Assembly: GCA_030827125.1 (NCBI GenBank)
Contig: JAURFD010000009.1
Location: 48,759-112,758 of the forward strand
Direction of reading: 5' to 3'
DNA length: 64,000 bases
Source: Candidatus Nanopelagicales bacterium
GTDB taxonomy: Bacteria > Actinomycetota > Actinomycetes > S36-B12
Part shown: one piece after another, positions 1 through 9,885 of the stretch
How the letters are laid out: the number at the start of each line of letters is the position of its first letter
Position numbering within the stretch: position 1 is the first letter of the stretch
Notes under the pieces: generated by a model
Told to the model about the DNA's origin: nothing
Seen by the model: only the letters and a program-made list of their open reading frames with translations
The model's database searches: none
Program-made: the position numbers and the translations under genes

Positions 1-2
1 GG

Positions 3-68
3 GGGGTTGCTATCAAGCTCGGTCGCCAGGTCGACTCTGGCTCCGATCCGGGCACACTGGCCGGATAG
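3..68 (+). CDS. C-terminal tail of an upstream gene (partial)
   Basis: The frame from base 3 is open from the window edge to a TAG at 66-68 and reads as a plausible protein end (…[19 protein letters not shown]). It precedes ndk by 35 bases. In actinobacteria the gene before ndk, after valS and folC, is often a DUF4233 membrane protein, and this may be its tail, but 21 codons cannot show that. The other two forward frames are also open for a stretch, so the frame choice rests on the stop position just before the ndk leader. Confidence 0.35.
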   Translation, partial: GVAIKLGRQVDSGSDPGTLAG

Positions 69-71
69 GCT
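66..71 (+). promoter_or_regulatory. candidate -10 hexamer of ndk
   Basis: TAGGCT lies 32 bases before the ndk start and matches the actinobacterial TANNNT pattern. No convincing -35 is visible. It overlaps the stop codon of the preceding partial frame. The short leader would contain the AGGAG Shine-Dalgarno sequence of ndk. Confidence 0.3.
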
Positions 72-103
72 GCGGGCTCGACGTTTCAACGACAGGAGAA
101 CCC

Positions 104-514
104 GTGAGCGAGCGCACCCTCGTCCTCATCAAGCCCGACGGCGTCGCCCGTGGACTGATCGGTGAGGTGATCGGTCGTATCGAACGCAAGGGCTTCACCA
201 TCGTCGCCCTCGACCTGCGCACCGTGCCTGCTGCCGTCGCGGAGGCCCACTACGCCGAGCACAAGGACAAGCCGTTCTTCAGCGATCTCGTAGCGTTCAT
301 CACCGGTGGGCCGCTTGTTGCCGCCGTGATCGAGGGCCCGGAGGCGATCGCCTCGTGGCGCACCATGATGGGGGCCACGAACCCGGCGAACGCCGCCCCC
401 GGCACCATCCGTGGTGACCTGGCCACCGAAACGCAGTTCAACGTCACTCACGGGTCGGATTCCCCCGAGTCCTCCGCCCGCGAGATCGCGCTGTTCTTCC
501 CCGACCTGGTGTGA
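104..514 (+). CDS. ndk: nucleoside diphosphate kinase
   Basis: Cytosolic enzyme that moves the gamma-phosphate of ATP to NDPs and dNDPs through a phospho-histidine. The 136 aa length is normal for the family. The N-terminus has the family start ([12 protein letters not shown]), and the active-site block [11 protein letters not shown] gives the catalytic His at residue 116. The GTG start at 104 has a good Shine-Dalgarno (AGGAG) about 5 bases upstream. The stop at 512-514 nearly touches the next gene, suggesting an operon. Identification is secure. Confidence 0.97.
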   Translation: MSERTLVLIKPDGVARGLIGEVIGRIERKGFTIVALDLRTVPAAVAEAHYAEHKDKPFFSDLVAFITGGPLVAAVIEGPEAIASWRTMMGATNPANAAPGTIRGDLATETQFNVTHGSDSPESSAREIALFFPDLV

Positions 515-516
515 CC

Positions 517-1884
517 ATGCGGACCCGCAGACTCGTGCGCCTGGCTCTCGCGGCGGGTGCCGGTGCCGCGGGTGCCTACGCTGCTTCGCGACCCACACTG
601 ATGCCCTGGCCCGGGCGGATCCGTCCCGCCGTGGTCGGTTCGGTCACCGCCATGACGGCGACGACGACGTACCTCGTTGCCGGTGCCGCGGGTCTGCGCA
701 GTTCAACGCCGCCCGCATCGGTGCGGGTACGCCGCGCCGCCGTCGCCGCGGTTGGGTCGGCCGCGGGCGTCGCTGCGGTGCGCGGTGGGATGAAGGTCGC
801 CCGACAGCGACTGGCTCCTGCCGGGAGGGCCATCGAGGAGGGTGTGGCGCAACCGCCAACCGCCACGGAGGTCAGCGGAGGTCCCGGTTCGCTCGTCGAT
901 TTTGAGACGGTGGGGCGTGAGGGCGCCCGGTTCCTCCACAGTTCTGTTCCCCCCGAGGTCATCGAAGAGGTCAGCGGAAAATCCCCAACCGATGTGGGCA
1001 TCCGCGTCTTCGTCGGATTTGATACTGCACCGACGCCACGTGACCGCGTCGACCTCGCGCTTGCTGAATTACGCCGGACCGGTGCCTACGACCGTTCACA
1101 CCTACTCATCGGTGCACCGGCAGGGAGCGGTTATGCGAACTCCACTCCGGTCGACGTCCTTGAGGTCCTCACCGGTGGAGATTGCGCTGCGGTTGCAGTC
1201 GGCTACGGCCTGCTCCCGTCGTTCTTGTCCCTCGATCGGGTACCAATGGCGGGCGAGACACAACGACTGTTGATCGAAGGCATCACGGCCGATCTCGCCC
1301 AACGCGAACGTCGGCCACGACTTCTCCTCTATGGCGAGAGCCTCGGTGCGCGCGTCCAGGAAGCGGCCGTTGCCCGAGGTTCGGCTGACCTCGACTACTT
1401 CGGTGTTGACGCTGCCCTGTGGGTTGGGACTCCCGGTGGCGCCGAGTCCATCGCGTTTCATGCTGCGGTCGCCGGAGAGTCGATCACGGTTGATCGACCC
1501 GAGCAGATCCCCACTCCCGTGCCCGAGCCTCGCCCCCGCGTGTGGTTCCTCGAGCATGATGGGGATCCGGTGGTGCGCTTCGCTCCTGACGTCGCCTACC
1601 GACGTCCGGCCTGGCTGGCGCAGGAGCCGCGGGGTCGCAACGTTCCTGAGGCCATGCTGTGGTCTCCCGGGATTACCTGGGTCCAGGTCCTCGTGGACAC
1701 CCTGTTCGCCACCCACGTCCGCCCTGGACTGTTCGAGAGCCGCGGGCACGATTACCGGGCCGATCTCGGGGCTGTCGTCACGGCCGCCTATGACCTCCCG
1801 TGCTCCGCCGAGGCTGCGGATCGTCTAGAGGCGGCGCTGCGAAGCCTGGAGATTGCGCGCGCGAAGCGCGTGGGAGAGGCTTAA
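517..1884 (+). CDS. alpha/beta-hydrolase family membrane protein (Abhydrolase_9 type)
   Basis: About 455 aa. An Ala/Gly-rich N-terminal third has likely membrane segments (about residues 5-25 and 45-65). The C-terminal half has an alpha/beta-hydrolase fold with a nucleophile elbow GESLGA (Ser near residue 275) and a late Asp and His (GDPV, GHDY) that could complete a triad. The layout fits the Abhydrolase_9 family of actinobacterial membrane hydrolases, whose substrate is not known to me. GTG at 511 inside the ndk stop is an alternative start; ATG at 517 was chosen. The position between ndk and mreB gives no functional clue. Confidence 0.7.
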   Translation: MRTRRLVRLALAAGAGAAGAYAASRPTLMPWPGRIRPAVVGSVTAMTATTTYLVAGAAGLRSSTPPASVRVRRAAVAAVGSAAGVAAVRGGMKVARQRLAPAGRAIEEGVAQPPTATEVSGGPGSLVDFETVGREGARFLHSSVPPEVIEEVSGKSPTDVGIRVFVGFDTAPTPRDRVDLALAELRRTGAYDRSHLLIGAPAGSGYANSTPVDVLEVLTGGDCAAVAVGYGLLPSFLSLDRVPMAGETQRLLIEGITADLAQRERRPRLLLYGESLGARVQEAAVARGSADLDYFGVDAALWVGTPGGAESIAFHAAVAGESITVDRPEQIPTPVPEPRPRVWFLEHDGDPVVRFAPDVAYRRPAWLAQEPRGRNVPEAMLWSPGITWVQVLVDTLFATHVRPGLFESRGHDYRADLGAVVTAAYDLPCSAEAADRLEAALRSLEIARAKRVGEA

Positions 1885-1896
1885 TCGCCTCAGGGA

Positions 1897-1917
1897 CTTG
1901 GGGGTAACGCCCCCAAG
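1897..1917 (+). terminator. hairpin between the hydrolase gene and mreB
   Basis: A perfect 8-bp stem (CTTGGGGG / CCCCCAAG) with a 5-base loop starts 12 bases after the stop at 1884. There is no T-run after it, which is common for terminators in high-GC actinobacteria. It may separate the ndk-hydrolase unit from the mre operon. It could instead be part of the mreB promoter region. Confidence 0.4.
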
Positions 1918-1981
1918 GCCGTACCATGTTTCCCTTGCGTCACACTAGATTCGTCTGCTCGCAATCAGGGAAGGCCCGCCG

Positions 1982-3013
1982 TTGTCCAACACGATGTCCT
2001 TCGTCGGCCGCGATATGGCTGTGGACCTAGGGACCGCTAACACCCTGGTCTATGTCCGTGGCCGTGGCATTGTGCTCAATGAGCCATCGGTTGTCGCGAT
2101 CAACCAAAACACCGGGGGCATCCTCGCGGTGGGAGCCGACGCCAAGAAGATGATCGGCCGTACCCCGGGCAACATCGTGGCGATCCGTCCCCTCAAGGAC
2201 GGCGTCATCGCGGACTTCGACACCACCGAGCGGATGCTGCGCTACTTCATTCAGAAGGTCCATCGCCGCCGCCACCTCGCCAAGCCGCGCCTGGTCATCT
2301 GCGTCCCCTCCGGCATTACCGGTGTCGAGCAGCGCGCGGTCAAGGATGCGGGCTACGCCGCGGGTGCCCGAAAGGTCTACATCATCGAAGAGCCGATGGC
2401 TGCGGCCATTGGCGCGAACATGCCGGTGCACGAGCCGACCGGCAACATGGTGGTGGATATCGGCGGTGGTACGACCGAGGTCGCGGTGATCTCACTCGGT
2501 GGGATCGTCACCTCGATTTCCATCCGCGTGGGCGGTGACGAACTCGACAACGCGATCATTCAGTACGTCAAGAAGGAGTACTCGCTTCTGCTTGGCGAAC
2601 GGACCGCTGAAGAAATCAAGGTTGCGATCGGTTCGGCCTTCCCGATGCCGGATGAACCACACGCTGAGATTCGCGGACGCGACCTTGTAAGTGGCCTGCC
2701 ACGAACGGTTGTCGTCACCGCTGAGGAAATCCGCCGCGCGATCGACGAACCCGTCAACGCCATTGTGGACGTGGTGAAGACCACTTTGGACCGCACTCCG
2801 CCCGAACTCTCCGGCGACATCATGGATCGCGGGATCGTTCTCACCGGTGGGGGAGCGCTACTCAAGGGTCTTGACGAACGGCTTCGTCACGAGACTGGGA
2901 TGCCGATCGTGGTGGCAGATGATCCGCTGGATTGCGTCGCCATGGGCTCGGGCAAGTGTGTGGAGGAGTTCGAGGCGCTGCAGCAGGTCCTCATCTCCGA
3001 GCCGCGACACTGA
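1982..3013 (+). CDS. mreB: rod shape-determining protein MreB
   Basis: Actin-like ATPase that forms membrane-associated filaments and positions the lateral-wall machinery. The 343 aa protein has the actin-family phosphate motifs DLGTANT (residues 15-21) and DIGGGTTE (from residue 159) and a late adenosine motif (TGGGALLKG). The TTG start at 1982 is preferred because AGGGAAGG lies 6-8 bases upstream; ATG at 1994 is the alternative. It heads mreB-mreC-mreD-mrdA-rodA, the elongation complex. An MreB system implies a rod-like or sporulating actinobacterium, unlike mycobacteria and corynebacteria, which lack MreB. Confidence 0.96.
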   Translation: MSNTMSFVGRDMAVDLGTANTLVYVRGRGIVLNEPSVVAINQNTGGILAVGADAKKMIGRTPGNIVAIRPLKDGVIADFDTTERMLRYFIQKVHRRRHLAKPRLVICVPSGITGVEQRAVKDAGYAAGARKVYIIEEPMAAAIGANMPVHEPTGNMVVDIGGGTTEVAVISLGGIVTSISIRVGGDELDNAIIQYVKKEYSLLLGERTAEEIKVAIGSAFPMPDEPHAEIRGRDLVSGLPRTVVVTAEEIRRAIDEPVNAIVDVVKTTLDRTPPELSGDIMDRGIVLTGGGALLKGLDERLRHETGMPIVVADDPLDCVAMGSGKCVEEFEALQQVLISEPRH

Positions 3014-3026
3014 CGCCGGTCGCCTC

Positions 3027-3986
3027 ATGCGTGACGGCCGCACGAATCGCATCGTGCTCGCGATCCTCGTGTTGCTCTCCATCACGCTCGTCATCATTGA
3101 CCTTCGCGGCAGTTCCTCGGGCCCCACGGCCGCCATCCGATCCGCTGGCGCTGCCGTGTTGGCTCCGCTGGAACGAGTCTCTGGGGCGATCTTCGGGCCC
3201 CTCCTATCGCTCGGCGACTCGCTCGGCAGCCTGGGGGAGAAGGATCAGCAGATCGCCGACCTGACGGCGGAGAACGCTCGCCTGCGCGCCGATCTCGATC
3301 TCGTCGCCAACGAGAAGGCGCGCGTTGCGGAATTGGATTCGCTGCTGGGACTTGTGGGCAACAACGGATACGTCACGGTGCCTGCGCAGGTGATCGCTGT
3401 CGGACCTGCGCAGGGATTCGCGTGGACCGTCACGATCGACGCCGGAACCCGGGACGGTGTCGAGCCGCAGATGTCGGTCATCAGTGGTGCTGGTCTCGTG
3501 GGCCGGACGATCTCGGTGACTCCAACGACCGCGACAGTGCTCCTCATCGTTGATGCCACCTCATCGGTTGGGGCGCGCCTCGCCGGCACGTCCCAAATCG
3601 GCATTGTGTCTGGCAGCGGCCGCCAGGATGCGCTGCAGATGCAGCTGCTTGACCCGCTGGCCGTGGTGGACGTCGGCGACATCGTGGTGTCCTTCGGTTC
3701 GGAGGCGGACCGACCCTACGCACCCGGGATCCCCATCGGCACCGTGCTGGAGATGCGCGGCACAGAAGGTCAGTTGACCCGTTCCGCACTCATCCAACCG
3801 TATGTCGACGTGTCTCGGCTCGACATCGTCGGAGTCGTTCTTCGCGTGGACGAGCGCGCACCGCGCGAACCACTTCCGATGCCGACCCCGACTCCCACGA
3901 CCGATGACTCCGTCCTCTCACCGCAAACAGATGACTCCGTCATCCCAGAGGAATCCGCGGCACCTGATGAGACGGCGGTGCCGTGA
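3027..3986 (+). CDS. mreC: rod shape-determining protein MreC
   Basis: Bitopic membrane scaffold linking MreB to PBP2 and RodA. About 319 aa: a transmembrane helix near residues 7-25, a coiled coil around residues 65-105 (EKDQQIADLTAENARLRADL), then the MreC beta domains. The last 40 residues are a Pro/Thr/Asp-rich tail in which TDDSV occurs twice. ATG at 3027 follows the mreB stop by 13 bases and places the helix at the usual N-terminal position; the longer open frame overlapping mreB was rejected. The stop overlaps the mreD start. Confidence 0.93.
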   Translation: MRDGRTNRIVLAILVLLSITLVIIDLRGSSSGPTAAIRSAGAAVLAPLERVSGAIFGPLLSLGDSLGSLGEKDQQIADLTAENARLRADLDLVANEKARVAELDSLLGLVGNNGYVTVPAQVIAVGPAQGFAWTVTIDAGTRDGVEPQMSVISGAGLVGRTISVTPTTATVLLIVDATSSVGARLAGTSQIGIVSGSGRQDALQMQLLDPLAVVDVGDIVVSFGSEADRPYAPGIPIGTVLEMRGTEGQLTRSALIQPYVDVSRLDIVGVVLRVDERAPREPLPMPTPTPTTDDSVLSPQTDDSVIPEESAAPDETAVP

Positions 3987-4498
3987 TGGTCATTCGACGG
4001 ATCCTCCTGTGCGCGGTGCTGCTGTTGCTCGCGGTGGTACTCGAAGTGACCCTGCTCGCCCCGCTGCCGTTTCCCGGGGCCACGCCGCCGCTGGTGCTGG
4101 TCACCGTGGCCGCTCTGTCCTTCGCCTTCGGCCCGAACACGGGTGCCGTATGCGGCTTCATCGGCGGACTCTTGCTCGATACGGCCCCTCCGGCCGCAGG
4201 CACTCTGGGCATCACGGCCCTGCTGCTCACCCTGGTCGGCTACCTGCTCGGACGCCTCGGTGATCCCAACGACCGACCGCTGTTCTTGAGCGTCGGCGGC
4301 ACCGCGGCCGCAGGTGGTCTCGTGGTCCTTGGAGCCGCAATTCTCGGTGGTCTGCTGGGCAATCCGCGCATTCAGTGGGGCGACGTGCCGGTGATGGTTA
4401 TCACGGCAGCCCTCTACGCCGCCTTCCTCGCGGTTCTCCTTATCCCTCTCATTCAGCGACTATCGCGCCGACTGGTCCCCGAAGCGTTCGCCCGATAG
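3983..4498 (+). CDS. mreD: rod shape-determining protein MreD
   Basis: Small polytopic membrane protein of the elongasome. The 171 residues are almost entirely hydrophobic, with five or so predicted helices, which is typical of MreD. Start GTG 3983 overlaps the mreC stop by 4 bases (GTGA); ATG 3986 is one codon later. Sequence conservation in this family is low, so the call rests on topology and position between mreC and mrdA. Confidence 0.85.
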   Translation: MMVIRRILLCAVLLLLAVVLEVTLLAPLPFPGATPPLVLVTVAALSFAFGPNTGAVCGFIGGLLLDTAPPAAGTLGITALLLTLVGYLLGRLGDPNDRPLFLSVGGTAAAGGLVVLGAAILGGLLGNPRIQWGDVPVMVITAALYAAFLAVLLIPLIQRLSRRLVPEAFAR

Positions 4499-4632
4499 TC
4501 GGACGGTTGTCTCCGCGTCCGGAGGGACTCGCAGGGAGTGGCGTCGTACCGTGGTGGTCAGCAGGGGCAGATCGCCCTACTGCGGCATGCCCGTGCACCG
4601 GGTGACCGGCGAGGCCGAGCAAGGGAGGTGTG

Positions 4633-6771
4633 GTGAGCGACCGCTCCAATATCCGCCTCGTGGTGCTCGGAGTGCTCATCATCTCCCTCATCAGCACCCT
4701 GCTGGCACGACTGTTCTACCTGCAGATCGTCGTAGGTGATGAGTACGCGGCTCAGGCGGCCAGCAACTCCACCCGCGAGGTCGTCACACCTGCCGTGCGC
4801 GGTCTGATTCTGGACCAGCGGGGCCGTCCCATGGTCGCCAACCGCACATCCCTGGTCGTCTCCGTCGACCGGTCGATTCTCGCTCGCGAGGAGGACGACG
4901 GTGCCGCAATTCTGGGGCGCTTGGCGCAGACCCTTGAGGTCACGCCGGAGTCGCTCGCCGAGCGTCTGCTGCCGTGTGGCAGCGAGGGTGCCCCGCCGCT
5001 GCCTGTGTGCTGGGACGGATCGCCGTACCAGCCGGTGCCGGTCGCCAAGGATGTCCCGACCCAAACTGCACTGAAGATCATGGAACGACGGTCCGAGTTC
5101 GCGGGAGTTACGGCGCAACTCGAAGCCGTGCGCGAATACCCCTCTCCCTACGATTCGAATCTCGCGCACGTGCTCGGTTACGTCGGTCCGGTGACGCAGG
5201 AGCAGTTGGACGCCCAGGGAGAATCTCAAGACCCAGCGCGGCTTCGTGCCCGCGACCTGGTGGGTCGTAATGGTCTCGAGGCCCAATACGACAGCGAACT
5301 ACGCGGCATTCCTGGGATCACCACGCTGGCCGTCGATCAGGTTGGGCGAGTCACGGGCACCGTCAGTGAATCGGATCCGGTTGCTGGCAACTACGTCGTC
5401 ACCAATATCGACGCACATCTCCAGGCCGTTGTAGAGACGGCCCTCGAGGATGCCGTTCTTCGATCTCGCGAGGCCGGTGAGATTGCCGACAGCGGTGCCG
5501 CGATCGTGTTGGACGTGACGAACGGGGCCGTTCTCGCGATGGCGAGTTATCCGACGTACGACCCCCGACTGTGGGTGGGAGGCATCTCGAACTCGGACTA
5601 CGAGAAGCTCCTGGCCGACAAGGCGCTGTCCTCCAATGTCATCCAGGGCACGTTCCCCCCGGGGTCGACCTACAAGGTTGTGACGACGGTGGCGGCGGCA
5701 CGTGAGGGCTACGACCTCTATGGCACGTACGACTGCCCGGGTGACTACACCGTCGGGTCGCAGCGATTCCGCAACTTCGAGTCGTCCGCGTATGGTCCTA
5801 TCACGTTGGAGCGCGCACTCGAGGTGTCCTGCAACACCGTCTTCTACCGCATGGCTGACGAGATGTGGCTGAAGTCCGGCGGCCTGTATGCACCGGACGG
5901 AGCACCCGATCCCATCGCCGATGCGGCGGACTCATTCGCGCTGGGTCGGCGCACCGGCGTGGATCTGCCCAATGAGGCATCCGGACTGGTCTCGGGTCGC
6001 GAGGAAAAGCTCGCGGTGTGGGAGCAGCGGCGCGAAACCTGGTGCGCCGACGCCAAGGACGGCTTTGCCGACCTCCGGCGGGAGAATCCGCGGTTGGCGG
6101 AGTACTACACCGCACTCGCCAAGGAGAACTGTCTGGACGGTTTCCGGTGGCGCAACGGTGACGCCATCAATGCCTCTATCGGCCAGGGTGACACGTCCAT
6201 CACGCCCCTGCAGTTAGCCATGGCTTACGCCGCGATCGCCAACGATGGCACCGTCTACCAGCCGCAGGTGGCCAAGGCGATCGTCACCAGCGGCGGCGAG
6301 GTCGTTCGGCAGTTTGACCCCGTCGTCCGCGGCGAGGTGCAGGCGCCGGAGGGCACTTTTGAGTTCCTGCGGGCGTCACTCTCGGGTGTCACTTTTGATG
6401 GCACCGGCAAGATTCCTTTCGAGGGCTTCCCGCTTGACGACATCCCCATCGCATCCAAGACCGGCTCCGCACAGGTCTTCGGTGACAAGTCGACGACCGC
6501 GTGGTACGCCAGCTTCGCGCCCGCGGACAACCCGCGCTACGCGGTCATCATCATGGTGACCCAGGGTGGCACCGGGTCGGTCACCGTCGGTCCGAGCGTG
6601 CGGACGATCTACGAGGCGCTCTTCGGAGTTGTCGATGGTGTTATCGACCCGGCCCAGAGCGTCCTCGTGGGCGGTGAGCCATCCAGCACCTTGCCGGTGG
6701 TGCGGCCGGACGGGATCCCCATCGTGCCCGAGAGCGACACCCCATCGCCTGATCCGGCAGCTACGCCATGA
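4633..6771 (+). CDS. mrdA: penicillin-binding protein 2, elongation transpeptidase
   Basis: Class B PBP that crosslinks peptidoglycan in the lateral wall with RodA. About 712 aa: one N-terminal membrane anchor (residues 8-30), a PBP dimerisation domain, then the transpeptidase domain with the SxxK motif STYK (Ser near residue 345), SCN (near 399) and KTG (near 609). The GTG at 4633 is preferred over the adjacent GTG at 4630 because AAGGGAGG ends at 4628. A 134-base spacer separates it from mreD. The last 20 residues are Pro/Ser/Asp rich. The stop overlaps rodA. Confidence 0.95.
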   Translation: MSDRSNIRLVVLGVLIISLISTLLARLFYLQIVVGDEYAAQAASNSTREVVTPAVRGLILDQRGRPMVANRTSLVVSVDRSILAREEDDGAAILGRLAQTLEVTPESLAERLLPCGSEGAPPLPVCWDGSPYQPVPVAKDVPTQTALKIMERRSEFAGVTAQLEAVREYPSPYDSNLAHVLGYVGPVTQEQLDAQGESQDPARLRARDLVGRNGLEAQYDSELRGIPGITTLAVDQVGRVTGTVSESDPVAGNYVVTNIDAHLQAVVETALEDAVLRSREAGEIADSGAAIVLDVTNGAVLAMASYPTYDPRLWVGGISNSDYEKLLADKALSSNVIQGTFPPGSTYKVVTTVAAAREGYDLYGTYDCPGDYTVGSQRFRNFESSAYGPITLERALEVSCNTVFYRMADEMWLKSGGLYAPDGAPDPIADAADSFALGRRTGVDLPNEASGLVSGREEKLAVWEQRRETWCADAKDGFADLRRENPRLAEYYTALAKENCLDGFRWRNGDAINASIGQGDTSITPLQLAMAYAAIANDGTVYQPQVAKAIVTSGGEVVRQFDPVVRGEVQAPEGTFEFLRASLSGVTFDGTGKIPFEGFPLDDIPIASKTGSAQVFGDKSTTAWYASFAPADNPRYAVIIMVTQGGTGSVTVGPSVRTIYEALFGVVDGVIDPAQSVLVGGEPSSTLPVVRPDGIPIVPESDTPSPDPAATP

Positions 6772-7925
6772 GCACCGCGGAGTCGCAACGCTTCATCGGC
6801 GCCCGTCAGCAGGAGCGCCAGTCATATTGGCGACGGCTGGACTGGTGGCTGCTCCTTTCCGCGCTCATCTTGAGTGTGGGCAGTTCGGTATTCGTCTGGT
6901 CCGCGAGCCGCTCGGATCTCGCCGGTGACGATCCGCAGTACTTCCTCAACCGACACGTCATCAACATCGTTATCGGCCTCGTTCTCGCATTCATCATTTC
7001 TCGACTGGACTACCGACTGCTCCGGGCATACTCACCGGTGTTCTACGGGCTGGCGATCTTCGGGATCCTCCTCGTCTACACCCCGCTGGGGGCGACGATC
7101 GCCGGCGCGCGAGCGTGGATCAAGTTGCCGGGCGGGTTCACGATGCAGCCATCGGAATTTGCCAAGGTGGCCATCGTTCTCATCCTGGCCGTCGTTCTCG
7201 CGGAAAAGCGTGATGCGGAGACGGAGCCCCGTGATCGCGATGTGGCCCTGGCGCTGCTGCTCGCAGCGATTCCTATCGGACTGGTCCTTCTTCAAAACGA
7301 CACGGGCACCGTGCTCATCATGTGCACGATCGTCGTGACCATGGTGGCGGTTTCCGGCGCGCGTACGCGATGGGTGGCCGGCCTGCTTGTCGCAGGAGCG
7401 ACCGCCGCCGTCGTCGCGTGGCAACTCGGATTCGTCAAGGACTACCAAATCGCGCGATTGACCTCCTTTGTCAACCCGGACGACGCAGCATCGACGGCGG
7501 CGTACAACGCGACCCAGGCGCGCATCGCGATCGGCGGTGGCGAGCTCTGGGGGAGAGGTCTGTTCCAAGGACCCCAGACGCAGGGCAATTTCGTGCCGGT
7601 CAACGAAAGCGACTTCATTTTCACCGTGATTGGGGAAGAGGTCGGATTCGTAGGCGCCGCACTCTCCATCCTGCTCCTGAGTATCGTGCTGTGGCGCGGC
7701 ATGCGGGTGGCCCTCGGTGCTCAGGAACTCTACGGTCGTCTCGTCGCAGCCGGTGTCGTCGCCTGGCTCGCCTTCCAGACCTTCGAGAACATCGGAATGA
7801 ATCTCGGCATCATGCCGATCACCGGAGTCCCGTTGCCATTCGTCTCCTACGGGGGCACCTCGATGTTCGCCTCCTGGATAGCCCTGGGCCTCATCGAGAA
7901 CGTTCGAATACACACGCGGTCCTAG
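6768..7925 (+). CDS. rodA: SEDS peptidoglycan glycosyltransferase RodA
   Basis: Polytopic membrane glycosyltransferase that polymerises lipid II and works with the PBP2 encoded just upstream. The 385 aa sequence has about ten hydrophobic segments and the SEDS signatures QPSEFAK and, near the end, NIGMNLGIMPITGVPLPFVSYG(G). Its ATG overlaps the mrdA stop (ATGA), so translation is coupled. It closes the mre operon; the next gene has its own leaderless-type promoter. Confidence 0.96.
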   Translation: MSTAESQRFIGARQQERQSYWRRLDWWLLLSALILSVGSSVFVWSASRSDLAGDDPQYFLNRHVINIVIGLVLAFIISRLDYRLLRAYSPVFYGLAIFGILLVYTPLGATIAGARAWIKLPGGFTMQPSEFAKVAIVLILAVVLAEKRDAETEPRDRDVALALLLAAIPIGLVLLQNDTGTVLIMCTIVVTMVAVSGARTRWVAGLLVAGATAAVVAWQLGFVKDYQIARLTSFVNPDDAASTAAYNATQARIAIGGGELWGRGLFQGPQTQGNFVPVNESDFIFTVIGEEVGFVGAALSILLLSIVLWRGMRVALGAQELYGRLVAAGVVAWLAFQTFENIGMNLGIMPITGVPLPFVSYGGTSMFASWIALGLIENVRIHTRS

Positions 7926-7940
7926 TCCCGGATCGGCCGG

Positions 7941-7946
7941 TAGTCT
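7941..7946 (+). promoter_or_regulatory. leaderless-type -10 of the B12-radical SAM gene
   Basis: TAGTCT lies 7 bases before the ATG at 7954, and no Shine-Dalgarno is present. Transcription from this hexamer would start at or next to the start codon. Confidence 0.5.
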
Positions 7947-7953
7947 TGGCGGC

Positions 7954-9885
7954 ATGTCCCCCGAGTCAGTCTTTCCTGCGCTGGAGGCGCTCCTGCCCCG
8001 CGTGCAGAAGCCCATTCAGTACGTCGGAGGTGAGGTCAACGCCGTCATCGCGGAATGGGACGCGGCCGACGTGCGCTGGGCCCTGATGTACCCCGACGCC
8101 TACGAGGTGGGTGCACCCAATCAGGGCGTGCAGATCCTCTACGAGGTCCTCAACGAGGCCGAGGGTGTTCTCGCCGAGCGCACCTACGCGGTGTGGCCCG
8201 ATCTCGAGGCACTCATGCGGGAGCACGACGTTCCCCAGTTCACGGTTGACTCTCACCGACCCGTCGGCGCCTTTGACCTGTTCGGCCTCTCCTTCTCCAC
8301 CGAGCTCGGCTACACGAACATGCTCACCGCCCTCGACCTCGCGGGCATCCCTGTCCTTGCCCGCGACCGCAGTGACGGCCATCCGCTCGTTATCGCGGGG
8401 GGACACGCGGCGTTCAATCCTGAACCCATCGCTGACTTCATCGATGCTGCGGTCCTCGGCGATGGCGAGGAAGCCGTCCTGCGCATCTCCGAGATCGTGC
8501 GCGACTGGAAGTCTGCAGGGCAACCCGGTGGACGTGATCAATTGCTCGCTGACATCGCCGCGTCCGGCGTCGCGTACGTACCGGCGTTCTATGACGTCGA
8601 GTATCTCGAGGATGGCCGTATTCGTCGTGTCGTGCCCGCGCGAACCGGAATTCCTTGGCGCGTCGCGAAGCACACCGTGATGGACCTCGACGAGTGGCCG
8701 TACCCGAAGGCACCCCTGGTGCCGTTGGCGGAAACAGTGCATGAGCGTATGAGCGTGGAGATCTTCCGCGGGTGCACCCGCGGCTGTCGCTTCTGTCAGG
8801 CCGGCATGATCACGCGGCCCGTTCGCGAACGGAGCAAGGCCGGCATCGCCGAGATGGTCGATCGTGGGCTGGCCGCGACCGGCTATGAAGAGGTAGGTCT
8901 GCTCAGCCTGTCGAGCGCTGATCACTCCGAAATCGCCGAGGTGACGACGTATCTGGCTGACTGCTACGAGGGTTCCCAAACCTCACTGTCCCTGCCGAGC
9001 ACTCGCGTGGATGCCTTCAATATCGATCTCGCGAACGAGCTCTCGCGCAACGGTCGGCGTAGCGGTTTGACCTTCGCGCCGGAGGGTGGCAGTGAGCGGA
9101 TGCGCCGCGTCATCAACAAACAGGTGACCGAGGACGATTTGATTCGCACCGTCGCTACCGCGTACGGCGCTGGTTGGCGTCAGGTGAAGCTCTATTTCAT
9201 GTGTGGGCTGCCCACGGAGACCGATGACGACGTTCTGCAGATTGCTCGCCTTGCTCGCGAGGTCATTCGCGTGGGCCGGGAGGTGAGCGGACGACGTGAT
9301 ATCCGATGCACCGTGTCGATCGGTGGGTTCGTGCCCAAGCCGCACACGCCCTTCCAATGGGCCGGCCAACTCGATCACGAGTCGACCGATGCCCGCCTGG
9401 CCAAGCTTCGTGACGCCATTCGGACCGATCGGGAGTACGGCAAGTCCATCGGCTTCCGCTACCACGATGGCAAGCCAGGCATCATCGAAGGCCTGCTCTC
9501 CCGGGGCGATCGCCGCGTTGGTCAGGTCATCCTCACTGCGTGGCAGCGCGGTGCCCGCTTCGATGGCTGGAGCGAGCACTTCGACTTTGATCGCTGGGCG
9601 GCGGCGGCCGCGGACGCACTCGCAAAGGAGCCGGTGGACCTCGATTGGTACACCACGCGCGAGCGTCAGCATGCTGAGGTCCTGCCCTGGGATCACCTGG
9701 ATTCCGGTCTGGATCGGGAGTGGCTCTGGGAGGACTGGCAGGACGCCATCGACGAGGTAGGTGTCGAAGACTGCCGGTGGCATCCGTGTTCGGACTGCGG
9801 CGTGTGCGATCAACTCGGCACCGAGATTCAGGTGGGTCCCACGGACCTGGGACTACCGGAAATCCGCGTGAGCGCACTCGCGTGA
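7954..9885 (+). CDS. TIGR03960-family B12-binding domain radical SAM protein
   Basis: A 643 aa protein with an N-terminal cobalamin-binding-like domain (residues 1-230) and a radical SAM domain whose CX3CX2C motif is C274, C278, C281 (CTRGCRFC). A second Cys group near the C-terminus (C607, C612, C615, C618, in CRWHPCSDCGVC) suggests another metal or Fe-S site. This family is nearly always next to a DUF2344 (TIGR03936) protein and RNase E/G, as here. The reaction is unknown; RNA or ribosome modification is an attractive guess from the company it keeps. Confidence 0.88.
   Translation: MSPESVFPALEALLPRVQKPIQYVGGEVNAVIAEWDAADVRWALMYPDAYEVGAPNQGVQILYEVLNEAEGVLAERTYAVWPDLEALMREHDVPQFTVDSHRPVGAFDLFGLSFSTELGYTNMLTALDLAGIPVLARDRSDGHPLVIAGGHAAFNPEPIADFIDAAVLGDGEEAVLRISEIVRDWKSAGQPGGRDQLLADIAASGVAYVPAFYDVEYLEDGRIRRVVPARTGIPWRVAKHTVMDLDEWPYPKAPLVPLAETVHERMSVEIFRGCTRGCRFCQAGMITRPVRERSKAGIAEMVDRGLAATGYEEVGLLSLSSADHSEIAEVTTYLADCYEGSQTSLSLPSTRVDAFNIDLANELSRNGRRSGLTFAPEGGSERMRRVINKQVTEDDLIRTVATAYGAGWRQVKLYFMCGLPTETDDDVLQIARLAREVIRVGREVSGRRDIRCTVSIGGFVPKPHTPFQWAGQLDHESTDARLAKLRDAIRTDREYGKSIGFRYHDGKPGIIEGLLSRGDRRVGQVILTAWQRGARFDGWSEHFDFDRWAAAAADALAKEPVDLDWYTTRERQHAEVLPWDHLDSGLDREWLWEDWQDAIDEVGVEDCRWHPCSDCGVCDQLGTEIQVGPTDLGLPEIRVSALA

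Noticed and set aside
7926-7953. Cobalamin riboswitch before the B12-binding radical SAM gene
   Set aside because: Only 28 bases lie between the genes, too few for a riboswitch.
7032-8015. 327-codon minus-strand frame across rodA and the next gene
   Set aside because: It overlaps two well-supported genes and has a low-complexity Arg/Asp/Gly composition typical of shadow frames.
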